Made by a program: the position numbers and the translations under genes. A DNA stretch of 64,000 nt from Streptomyces marincola (lineage in GTDB: Bacteria > Actinomycetota > Actinomycetes > Streptomycetales > Streptomycetaceae), in NCBI RefSeq assembly GCF_020410765.1, contig NZ_CP084541.1, forward strand, positions 3,352,501 to 3,416,500, written 5' to 3'. Under the pieces are notes generated by a model. It searched no databases. It was not told the DNA's origin and was given only the letters and a program-made list of their open reading frames with translations. Shown piece by piece: positions 41,478 to 48,538 of this stretch; the first letter of the stretch is position 1, and the number at the start of each line of letters is the position of its first letter.

Positions 41478-41927
41478 TCACTTGGCGGCGTCCACCTGGA
41501 GGCCGACGTGCGCCACGACCTCGGGGTGCAGCCGGACGGAGACCCGGTGCGAGCCGAGGCTCTTGATCGGCGTGCTCAGCTCGATGCGGCGCTTGTCCAC
41601 GTCGGGCCCGCCCGCGGTCTTGACCGCGGACACGATGTCGGCCGGGGTGACGGAGCCGAAGAGGCGCCCGCCCGCACCCGCCCTGACCTTCAGCCGGACG
41701 GTCACGCCCTCCAGCTGGGCCTTGACGTCGTTGGCCTGCTCGATCGAGGCGATCTCACGGATCTTGCGACCGCGGCGGATCTGCTCGACGTCCTTCTCGC
41801 CGCCCTTGGTCCAGCGGATCGCGGCACCGCGGGGCAGCAGGTAGTTACGGGCGTACCCGTCCTTGACATCGACGACGTCGCCGGCCGTACCGAGGCCGGA
41901 GACCTCACTGGTCAGAATGATCTTCAT
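41478..41927 (-). CDS. rplI: 50S ribosomal protein bL9
   Basis: 149 residues from the ATG at 41927. N-terminal signature MKIILTSEVSGLGTAGDVVDVKDGYARNYLLPRGAAIRW and the long connecting helix and C-terminal domain (RLFGSVTPADIVSAVKTAGG, HRVSVRLHPEVVAHVGLQV). Last gene of rpsF-ssb-rpsR-rplI, 19 bp after rpsR. Confidence 0.98.
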   Translation of the reverse strand: MKIILTSEVSGLGTAGDVVDVKDGYARNYLLPRGAAIRWTKGGEKDVEQIRRGRKIREIASIEQANDVKAQLEGVTVRLKVRAGAGGRLFGSVTPADIVSAVKTAGGPDVDKRRIELSTPIKSLGSHRVSVRLHPEVVAHVGLQVDAAK

Positions 41928-41946
41928 GACGCTTCGGTCCCCTTCC

Positions 41947-42183
41947 TCAGCGAGCGGTCGAGGTGTAGGGCAGCAGCGCCATCTCACGGCTGTTCTTCAC
42001 GGCCGTGGCGACATCGCGCTGGTGCTGGGTGCAGTTGCCGGTGACCCGGCGGGCACGGATCTTGCCGCGGTCGGAGATGAACTTCCGCAGCAGGTTCGTG
42101 TCCTTGTAGTCGACGTAGGAGATCTTCTCCTTGCAGAACACGCAAACCTTCTTCTTCGGCTTGCGCGCGGGCGGCTTCGCCAT
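41947..42183 (-). CDS. rpsR: 30S ribosomal protein bS18 (zinc-ligand form)
   Basis: 78 residues from the ATG at 42183. CVFCKEK (Cys14, Cys17), and later NCTQHQRD (Cys51, His54) give a zinc-type ligand set, marking the C+ form. Streptomycetes usually have a second, zinc-free S18 elsewhere under Zur; this is the primary copy. It partners S6 on the 30S platform. 61 bp after ssb. Confidence 0.97.
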   Translation of the reverse strand: MAKPPARKPKKKVCVFCKEKISYVDYKDTNLLRKFISDRGKIRARRVTGNCTQHQRDVATAVKNSREMALLPYTSTAR

Positions 42184-42244
42184 GGTGTCTCTCCGGTGAG
42201 TTCAAAAAGAAGTGGGTACGGCGCGGAAGGCGTCCGCGCGTGAC

Positions 42245-42814
42245 CTAGAAGGGCGGCTCGTCCGAGTAGCCACCGCCGCCACCGCCGCCCCAGCCGCCAC
42301 CCTGGCCGCCGCCGCCCTGCTGGCCGCCGCCGGCCGGGGCACCGGTCGCCCACGGGTCGCCCGCGGGCGCCCCGCCGCCACCGCCCTGCTGGCCGCCGGG
42401 GCCGCCGCCCCAACCGCCACCGGGGCCGCCGCCCTGGCCACCGCCGCGGCCCGCGGCCCTGGTGACCTTCGCCGTGGCACTGCGGAGACTGGCGCCGACC
42501 TCGTCGACCTCCAGCTCGAAGACCGTGCGCTTGACACCGTCCCTGTCCTCGTACGACCGCTGCTTGAGACGGCCCTGCACGATGACCCGGGTGCCCTTGG
42601 TGAGCGACTCGGCGACGTTCTCCGCCGCCTGGCGCCAGACCGAGCAGGTCAGGAACAGGCTTTCGCCGTCCCGCCACTCGCTCGTCTGCCGGTCGAAGAT
42701 CCGTGGCGTCGAGGCGACGCGGAACTTCGCTACGGCCGCACCGGACGGGGTGAAGCGCAGCTCGGGGTCGTCGACCAGGTTGCCGACGACCGTGATGACG
42801 GTCTCGCCTGCCAT
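42245..42814 (-). CDS. ssb: Single-stranded DNA-binding protein
   Basis: 189 residues from the ATG at 42814. OB fold at residues 1-110 (ETVITVVGNLVDDPELRFTPSG, ESLFLTCSVWRQAAENVAESL, GTRVIVQGRLKQRSYEDRDG). A Gly-rich linker (about 118-180) leads to the acidic tip YSDEPPF, which recruits partners. Lies within the rpsF operon between rpsF and rpsR, so replication and ribosome genes are cotranscribed. Confidence 0.97.
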   Translation of the reverse strand: MAGETVITVVGNLVDDPELRFTPSGAAVAKFRVASTPRIFDRQTSEWRDGESLFLTCSVWRQAAENVAESLTKGTRVIVQGRLKQRSYEDRDGVKRTVFELEVDEVGASLRSATAKVTRAAGRGGGQGGGPGGGWGGGPGGQQGGGGGAPAGDPWATGAPAGGGQQGGGGQGGGWGGGGGGGYSDEPPF

Positions 42815-42896
42815 GGGGGTACCTCTCGGCGCGGGTTAACTGCTGTTGCTGCGATGATTACGTATGGCACTGACAGTGCTACTGGACGTCCCGCGC

Positions 42897-43187
42897 TCAG
42901 TGAGTGGCGGGGCGCAGGACCTTCGTCCGCATGACCGACTCGTTCAGGTTGAGCTGACGGTCGAGTTCCTTGACGATGTCCGGCTCCGCCTGGAGGTCGA
43001 TGACCGAGTAGATGCCCTCGGGCTTCTTGTTGATCTCGTAGGCGAGACGGCGACGGCCCCAGGTGTCGACCTTCTCCACCTTCCCGTTGCCCTCGCGGAC
43101 GACGGAAAGGAAGCTCTCGATCAGGGGGGCGACGGAGCGCTCCTCCAGATCGGGGTCGAGGATCACCATCACCTCGTAGTGACGCAT
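42897..43187 (-). CDS. rpsF: 30S ribosomal protein bS6
   Basis: 96 residues from the ATG at 43187, with GGAGGTGGG upstream. RHYEVMVILDPDLEERSVAPLIESF starts the ferredoxin-like fold; RRLAYEINKKPEGIYSVIDLQAEPDIVKELDRQLNLNE is diagnostic. First gene of rpsF-ssb-rpsR-rplI. A possible -10 TACTGT (complement of 43298-43303) lies about 110 bp before it in the 286-bp gap to the divergent membrane protein gene; no -35 is clear. Confidence 0.97.
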   Translation of the reverse strand: MRHYEVMVILDPDLEERSVAPLIESFLSVVREGNGKVEKVDTWGRRRLAYEINKKPEGIYSVIDLQAEPDIVKELDRQLNLNESVMRTKVLRPATH

Positions 43188-43473
43188 GCGAAAACCCACC
43201 TCCTCTGGACTCGGGCGGCCACGGACGATCCGTGGCAGGAGGGTCGTGATGCGTGTGCCGCTCTCGGCGGCCCGCGTGGACGCGGACCGGAGGGCGGACA
43301 GTACACCGTACCCGCCCGCGGCCCGCGCGCCGAAATCCGCACGGAACGGTAGGGCGCCGGGCCGGCGGGTACCCGGGGGGCGCGGCGGCGTGCGCCCGCG
43401 CGAGGGCCGTGCCCCGCGCCCGGGGAACGAGCCCCCGGAGCGAGTCACGCACACAAGTCCTGGAGGTGCCGTC

Positions 43474-43779
43474 ATGGCGCAGCTCGCGCATCCGACGACC
43501 TACCTGAACACCGATGGCCGTGCGCATCCGGTCGAGAACCGGTTCGCCTCGGTCGCGTTCGTGCTCGGCCTCCTCGCCGTGGTGACCGCGGCCTTTCCCG
43601 GCCTGCACCTGGTGAGCAGCTGGGCCGGCCTGGCCGGTATCGCGGCCGGCGCCTGGGCCCAGCTGATCTCGGCGACGACCGGCCAGCGTTTCCTCGCCGT
43701 GCTGGGCCTCGGGGCCGCCGCCCTCGGCTTCTACCTGGGCGTGGCGCACGGCGGCCCGTTCGGCGGCTGGCTGGGCTGA
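43474..43779 (+). CDS. Small conserved membrane protein (101 aa)
   Basis: ATG at 43474, with TGGAGG nine bases upstream. After a polar N-terminus (AQLAHPTTYLNTDGRAHPVENR) three TM helices follow (about 26-46, 49-69, 74-94). The position between rpsF and the femX-like gene is conserved in streptomycetes; no function is known. A 9-bp hairpin at 43801-43833 ends it. Confidence 0.82.
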   Translation: MAQLAHPTTYLNTDGRAHPVENRFASVAFVLGLLAVVTAAFPGLHLVSSWAGLAGIAAGAWAQLISATTGQRFLAVLGLGAAALGFYLGVAHGGPFGGWLG

Positions 43780-43800
43780 GACCGGCCCCGGCCCCGCGGG

Positions 43801-43833
43801 CCGGGCGGGGGCGGCGGGGGCGCTCCCGCCCGG
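43801..43833 (+). terminator. Hairpin after the small membrane protein gene
   Basis: CCGGGCGGG, 15-base loop, CCCGCCCGG; 9 bp perfect, 21 bp after the stop. No T tract, as usual in this genome. Confidence 0.5.
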
Positions 43834-43970
43834 TCCGCGCTGCCCGCGGGCGGGGGCCGGACGGCCGAAGGGGCACGCGGCGCGGGGTGGGACCGCGCCG
43901 TCCCACGGCGGGTGCCGCGCGGTTAGGCTTCCGGCCAGACCCTGCGATTGACGCCGGAGGAGCCCCCCAT

Positions 43971-45089
43971 ATGAGCCTGACCCTGAGGACCATCAGTCGC
44001 GAGCAGCATCTGGCGTACATCGGCTCGCTGCCCTCGGCGAGTCACATGCAGGTGCCCGCGTGGGGCGATGTGAAGGCCGAGTGGCGTTCCGAGTCGCTCG
44101 GCTGGTTCGACCGCTCCGGGCAGCTGGTGGGGGTCGGCCTGGTGCTCTACCGGCAGTTGCCGCGGCTGAAGCGGTACCTCGCGTACCTGCCGGAGGGCCC
44201 GGTGATCAACTGGTACGCGCCGAACCTGGAGGAGTGGCTCCGGCCGATGCTCGCGCACCTGAAGCAGCAGGGCGCGTTCTCGGTGAAGATGGGCCCCCCC
44301 GTGGTCATCAGGCGGTGGAGCGCGGCGGCGATCAAGGCGGGCATCCAGAACCCCGAGGTGAAGCGGCTGCGCGATGTCGAGGCCACGGTGATCGAGCCGC
44401 GCGCGTTCGAGGTCTCCGACCGGCTGCGGCGCATGGGCTGGCAGCAGGGCGAGGACGAGGGCGCGGGCTTCGGCGACGTGCAGCCGCGGTACGTGTTCCA
44501 GATCCCGCTGCGCGGTCGTTCCCTCGACGAGGTCCACAAGGGTTTCAACCAGCTGTGGCGCCGGAACATCAAGAAGGCGGAGAAGGCCGGCGTCGAGGTG
44601 GTCAGGGGCGGCTACGAGGACCTCCCCGTGTGGCAGCAGCTGTACGAGGTGACGGCGGAACGCGACAAGTTCAGGCCGCGTCCGCTGATGTACTTCGAGC
44701 GGATGTGGCGGACGCTGAACGACGAGGACCCCGACCGCATGCGCCTGTACTTCGCGGTGCACGAGGGCGAGGCCGTCGCCGCCGCGACCATGCTGATCGT
44801 GGGCGGTCATGTGTGGTATTCGTACGGTGCTTCCGCCAACCACAAGCGCGAGGTGCGACCGTCCAACGCGATGCAGTGGCGCATGTTGCAGGACGCGTAC
44901 GCGCTTCAGGCGGACGTGTACGACCTGCGGGGCATCGGTGACTCGCTGGAGGACACCGACCATCTCTTCGGTCTGATCCAGTTCAAGGTAGGAACGGGCG
45001 GCGAGGCGGCCGAGTACCTCGGTGAGTGGGACTTCCCGCTGAACAAGCTGCTCCACAAGGCGCTCGACATCTACATGTCGCGGCGCTGA
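43971..45089 (+). CDS. femX: FemX/FmhB-like lipid II aminoacyltransferase (FemABX family)
   Basis: 372 residues from the ATG at 43971, with GGAGGAG upstream. Two GNAT-like domains separated by a helical arm: MQVPAWGDVKAEWRSESLGW, YLAYLPEGPVINWYAPNLEEWL, GFNQLWRRNIKKAEKAGVEVV, GASANHKREVRPSNAMQWRML. FemX adds the first glycine from Gly-tRNA to the lipid II side chain in Streptomyces, which needs it for its Gly-bridged LL-DAP wall. It precedes the racemase-like gene by 40 bp and is likely cotranscribed. Confidence 0.9.
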   Translation: MSLTLRTISREQHLAYIGSLPSASHMQVPAWGDVKAEWRSESLGWFDRSGQLVGVGLVLYRQLPRLKRYLAYLPEGPVINWYAPNLEEWLRPMLAHLKQQGAFSVKMGPPVVIRRWSAAAIKAGIQNPEVKRLRDVEATVIEPRAFEVSDRLRRMGWQQGEDEGAGFGDVQPRYVFQIPLRGRSLDEVHKGFNQLWRRNIKKAEKAGVEVVRGGYEDLPVWQQLYEVTAERDKFRPRPLMYFERMWRTLNDEDPDRMRLYFAVHEGEAVAAATMLIVGGHVWYSYGASANHKREVRPSNAMQWRMLQDAYALQADVYDLRGIGDSLEDTDHLFGLIQFKVGTGGEAAEYLGEWDFPLNKLLHKALDIYMSRR

Positions 45090-45129
45090 TTCGTTCGCAG
45101 GGCTCACGAGAGAGAGGGTCTCCCCCGCC

Positions 45130-46161
45130 ATGGCGCTCACCCTTTACGTCGACACCGGCCGCTGGCGGGCGCACCAGCGGTCGATTCTGGCCGATTTCCC
45201 GGGTCTGGTGCCCGTGTGCAAGGGCAACGGCTACGGTTTCGGCCACGACCGGCTCGCCGACGAGGTGGCCATGATGGGCCTCGACACGATCGCGGTGGGG
45301 ACCACGTACGAGGCCGCGGCCATGAAGGACCGCTTCAGCGGCGACATCCTGGTGCTGACTCCGTACCGGCGCACGGAGGAGCCCGTTCCGCTCCCCGACC
45401 GGGTGGTCCGTTCGGCATCGTCGGTCGACGGCGTGTACGGGCTCGTCGGGTCGCGGGTCGTGGTCGAGGTGATGAGCACGATGCGGCGGCACGGCGTGTC
45501 GCCCTCCGACCTCGGCAAGCTCCAGGCCGCGTTGGACGACGTGCGCCTTGAGGGCTTCGCCATCCACCTGCCGCTCGACCGCACGGACGGCACGGACGCG
45601 GTCGAGGAGGTCATCGAGTGGATGGACCGGCTGCGCGCGGCCAGGCTGCCGCTCGACACGATGTTCGTGAGCCACCTGACGGCGGACCAACTCCGGCGGC
45701 TGCGCCAGCAGTTCCCGCAGACGACGTTCCGGGCGCGGATCGGGACCCGGCTGTGGCTCGGTGACCACGGCGCCACCGAGTACCGGGGCGCGGTGCTGGA
45801 CGTGACGCCGGTCGGCAAGGGCGACCGCTTCGGCTACCGGCAGCAGAAGGCGCCGGGGGACGGGTGGCTCGCGGTGGTCGCGGGCGGCACGTCGCACGGC
45901 GTGGGCCTTGAGGCCCCGAAGGCGCTGCACGGCATGACCTCGCGCGCCAAGGGCATGGCGCGGGCGAGCCTGGCCACGGTGAACCGGAACCTGTCGCCGT
46001 TCGTGTGGGACGGCAAGCAGCGGTGGTTCGCGGAGCCGCCGCACATGCAGGTGTCGATCCTGTTCGTGCCCGCCGAGTCCCAGGGGCCCAAGGTGGGTGA
46101 CGAGTTCAAGGCGATCCTGCGGCACACGACGACCCAGGTGGACCGCCTGGTCGACGAGTGA
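45130..46161 (+). CDS. Alanine-racemase-like PLP TIM-barrel protein
   Basis: 343 residues from the ATG at 45130, with GAGAGAGGG upstream. Fold-type III: CKGNGYGFG with the PLP Lys31, AVGTTYEAAAM, VEVMSTMRRHGVSPSDLGKL, RARIGTRLWLG. It is a distant relative of alanine racemase and lacks the usual C-terminal catalytic-Tyr domain signature, so it may be a racemase of another amino acid or a PLP-binding regulator. The position next to femX suggests a peptidoglycan role; substrate unknown. Confidence 0.82.
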   Translation: MALTLYVDTGRWRAHQRSILADFPGLVPVCKGNGYGFGHDRLADEVAMMGLDTIAVGTTYEAAAMKDRFSGDILVLTPYRRTEEPVPLPDRVVRSASSVDGVYGLVGSRVVVEVMSTMRRHGVSPSDLGKLQAALDDVRLEGFAIHLPLDRTDGTDAVEEVIEWMDRLRAARLPLDTMFVSHLTADQLRRLRQQFPQTTFRARIGTRLWLGDHGATEYRGAVLDVTPVGKGDRFGYRQQKAPGDGWLAVVAGGTSHGVGLEAPKALHGMTSRAKGMARASLATVNRNLSPFVWDGKQRWFAEPPHMQVSILFVPAESQGPKVGDEFKAILRHTTTQVDRLVDE

Positions 46162-46212
46162 GCCAAGGCGGCGGGGGCCCGTCGGCGGCTGCCCGCCGAC
46201 GGCACAGGGACG

Positions 46213-46245
46213 GCGGCAGCCCCGCAATGGGGGCGGGGCTGCCGC
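46213..46245. terminator. Bidirectional terminator between racemase-like gene and ino1
   Basis: GCGGCAGCCCCGC at 46213-46225 pairs perfectly with GCGGGGCTGCCGC at 46233-46245 over a 7-base loop: a 13-bp GC stem between two convergent genes. Confidence 0.78.
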
Positions 46246-46327
46246 TTCGTCCGGGGCGCGGCCCCGGGCGGGGCCGGGCGGGTGCCGGGGCCTGACGCCC
46301 GCGAGGGCGATCGGCTCCGGGCGGGGC

Positions 46328-47410
46328 TCAGCTGTCGACTTCGCCGCGGATGAACTTCTCGACGTTCTCGCGCGCGATGTCGTCGAAGTACTGCACGGGC
46401 GGGGACTTCATGAAGTAGGAGGACGCGGAGAGGATCGGGCCCCCGACGCCGCGGTCCTTGGCGATCTTCGCGGCGCGCAGCGCGTCGATGATCACGCCGG
46501 CGGAGTTGGGGGAGTCCCAGACCTCCAGCTTGTACTCCAGGCTCAGCGGAACGTCGCCGAACGCGCGGCCCTCAAGGCGGACGTAGGCCCACTTGCGGTC
46601 GTCGAGCCAGGCGACGTAGTCGGACGGGCCGATGTGGACGTTCTTCTCGCCCAGTTCGCGGTCGGGGATCTGGGAGGTGACGGCCTGCGTCTTGGAGATC
46701 TTCTTGGACTCCAGCCGGTCGCGCTCCAGCATGTTCTTGAAGTCCATGTTGCCGCCGACGTTCAGCTGCATGGTGCGGTCGAGGACGACGCCGCGGTCCT
46801 CGAACAGCTTGGCCATCACGCGGTGCGTGATCGTGGCGCCGACCTGCGACTTGATGTCGTCACCGACGATCGGCACGCCGGCCTCGGTGAACTTGTCGGC
46901 CCACTCCTTGGTGCCGGCGATGAAGACGGGCAGCGCGTTGACGAACGCGACCTTCGCGTCGATGGCGCACTGCGCGTAGTACTTGGCCGCCTCCTCGGAG
47001 CCGACCGGCATGTAGCAGACGAGGACGTCGGCGCGGGTGTCCTTGAGGACCTGGACGACGTCGACGGGCTCGTCGTCGGACTCGACGATGGTCTCGCGGT
47101 AGTACCGGCCGAGACCGTCGTGGGTCTCGGCGCGCTGCACGGTCACGCCGGTCGGGGGCACGTCGCAGATCTTGATGGTGTTGTTCTCGCTCGCGCCGAT
47201 GGCGTCGCTGAGGTCGATGCCGACCTTCTTGGCGTCGACGTCGAACGCGGCGACGAACTCGATGTCCGAGACGTGGTAGTCGCCGAACTGGACGTGCATC
47301 AGGCCCGGGACCCGGCTGTCCGGGGCGGCGTCCTTGTAGTACTCGACGCCCTGTACCAGCGATGCGGCGCAGTTGCCCACGCCGGCGATGGCTACGCGAA
47401 CCGAACCCAT
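46328..47410 (-). CDS. ino1: Inositol-3-phosphate synthase
   Basis: 360 residues from the ATG at 47410 (AGGGAG upstream). NAD-binding VAIAGVGNCAASLVQG near the N-terminus and the MIPS blocks NALPVFIAG, VGDDIKSQVGATITHR, LNVGGNMDFKNML, ERDRLESKKISKT. It converts glucose-6-phosphate to myo-inositol-1-phosphate for phosphatidylinositol and mycothiol. It is 57 bp downstream of the PadR gene on the same strand, so PadR is likely cotranscribed and may regulate it. Confidence 0.96.
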   Translation of the reverse strand: MGSVRVAIAGVGNCAASLVQGVEYYKDAAPDSRVPGLMHVQFGDYHVSDIEFVAAFDVDAKKVGIDLSDAIGASENNTIKICDVPPTGVTVQRAETHDGLGRYYRETIVESDDEPVDVVQVLKDTRADVLVCYMPVGSEEAAKYYAQCAIDAKVAFVNALPVFIAGTKEWADKFTEAGVPIVGDDIKSQVGATITHRVMAKLFEDRGVVLDRTMQLNVGGNMDFKNMLERDRLESKKISKTQAVTSQIPDRELGEKNVHIGPSDYVAWLDDRKWAYVRLEGRAFGDVPLSLEYKLEVWDSPNSAGVIIDALRAAKIAKDRGVGGPILSASSYFMKSPPVQYFDDIARENVEKFIRGEVDS

Positions 47411-47467
47411 TCCGGTTGCTCCCTGTGTGTTCTCGACGTGACCCCGCACGGCTGCGGGGGGGTGTGT

Positions 47468-48127
47468 TCAGGTGGTGGTGTCGTCCTCGGACGACCCCGC
47501 CCGGTGGCGCCCCTGGATGCCGTCCGGCTCTCCCGGGGCCCTGTCCTGCGGGGAGGCGCGGTGCGGGCGCCCCTCGCGTTCGCTCTCGATCAGCTCGTTG
47601 AGCCAGCGGACTTCGCGTTCCACCGACTCCATGCCATGCCGCTGCAACTCCAGCGTGTAGGCGTCGAGCTTCTCCCGCGTGCGGGCCATGGAGGCGCGCA
47701 TCTTGGCGAGGCGCTCCTCCAGCCGGCTGCGGCGGCCTTCGAGGACGCGCATGCGCACGTCCCGCGAGGTTTGGCCGAAGAAGGCGAAGCGGACACCGAA
47801 GTGCTCGTCCTCCCAGGCGTCCGGGCCGGTCTGGCCCAGCAGTTCCTCGAAGCGCTCCTTGCCGTCGGCCGTGAGCCGGTAGACGATCTTCGCCCGGCGG
47901 TTGGAGAGCGGGGTGGCCCGGGGGTCGTCCGGGCTGTGGCCCGTCTCCTCGGTGAGCCAGCCCTGTTGCACCAGTGTCTTCAGGCAGGGGTAGAGGGAGC
48001 CGTAGCTGAACGCCCTGAAGACGCCCAGCGAGGTGTTGAGCCGCTTGCGCAGCTCGTACCCGTGCATCGGGGACTCGCGCAGGAGCCCGAGAACGGCGAA
48101 CTCCAGGACACCTGAGCGCCTGCTCAC
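47468..48127 (-). CDS. PadR family transcriptional regulator (with C-terminal coiled-coil domain)
   Basis: 219 residues from the GTG at 48127; an ATG at 48151 is an alternative and neither RBS is decisive (GGAGG lies 11 bases upstream of the GTG). Winged helix at 1-85: GVLEFAVLGLLRESPMHGYELRKRL, RAFSYGSLYPCLKTLVQQGW, KIVYRLTADGKERF. The C-terminal Vir-type helical domain follows (RMRVLEGRRSRLEERLAKMR, LDAYTLELQRHGMESVEREV). It sits directly upstream of ino1 and behind an operator array (48185-48234), suggesting it regulates itself and inositol synthesis. Confidence 0.9.
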   Translation of the reverse strand: MSRRSGVLEFAVLGLLRESPMHGYELRKRLNTSLGVFRAFSYGSLYPCLKTLVQQGWLTEETGHSPDDPRATPLSNRRAKIVYRLTADGKERFEELLGQTGPDAWEDEHFGVRFAFFGQTSRDVRMRVLEGRRSRLEERLAKMRASMARTREKLDAYTLELQRHGMESVEREVRWLNELIESEREGRPHRASPQDRAPGEPDGIQGRHRAGSSEDDTTT

Positions 48128-48184
48128 CCGGGAGGTCACCTCCGTTCTCATCCGTCGTGCCGTGCCTTCCGAGCTTAATGTGGT

Positions 48185-48234
48185 GCGATGCATTGAGGCG
48201 ATGCATTGAGCCGATGTATCAGCTCGATACATCG
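48185..48234. promoter_or_regulatory. PadR operator array
   Basis: Two perfect tandem 13-bp units GCGATGCATTGAG at 48185-48197 and 48198-48210 run into a perfect 9-bp inverted repeat CGATGTATC - AGCTC - GATACATCG at 48212-48234. PadR proteins recognise ATGT...ACAT elements, which are here (ATGTAT, ATACAT; also ATGCAT twice). The array lies 58 to 107 bp before the padR start. Confidence 0.65.
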
Positions 48235-48394
48235 CAACGATAGAACGGCGGGGCGGGCCCGGCAAGCGAGGGCACGGTGACCGGGATCACAACTTCGCCC
48301 CTCCCGAGGTGTTATGCCCCAATTGTTCGCAGGGCAGCGGAAGGTGGCGCGCGGGGTCTGCGTAGTCTTTAGCCCGTGCAGACCACCGTGAGCG

Positions 48395-48422
48395 GGAACC
48401 CGGCGATGGCCAGCGTCGTCAT
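48395..48422 (+). promoter_or_regulatory. Candidate ECF (SigE-type) promoter of the PBP gene
   Basis: GGAAC at 48395-48399 and CGTCAT at 48417-48422, 17 bp apart, match the SigE pattern GGAAC-N16-17-CGTC of Streptomyces. It would give a 115-120-base leader before the PBP ATG at 48539. SigE controls cell envelope genes, which fits, but another sigma factor could read it. Confidence 0.38.
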
Positions 48423-48538
48423 CGTTCCGGGTGCAGTGCGCCCCGACCCGTGGACGGACCGCACACCGGGGGACCGGATGCCCACCGAAGTACCCGCCCC
48501 TACCAGGCGAATGTGTCTGTCCGAGAGGTAGCTGTCCC

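Larger units (their letters stand above)
48128..48538. other. PadR-PBP intergenic region
   Basis: 411 bp with no credible gene. It contains the operator array at 48185-48234 next to padR and, further right, the candidate extracytoplasmic-type promoter at 48395-48422 for the PBP gene. A TAGTCT at 48363-48368 may be another -10; its -35 is unclear. Confidence 0.7.
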
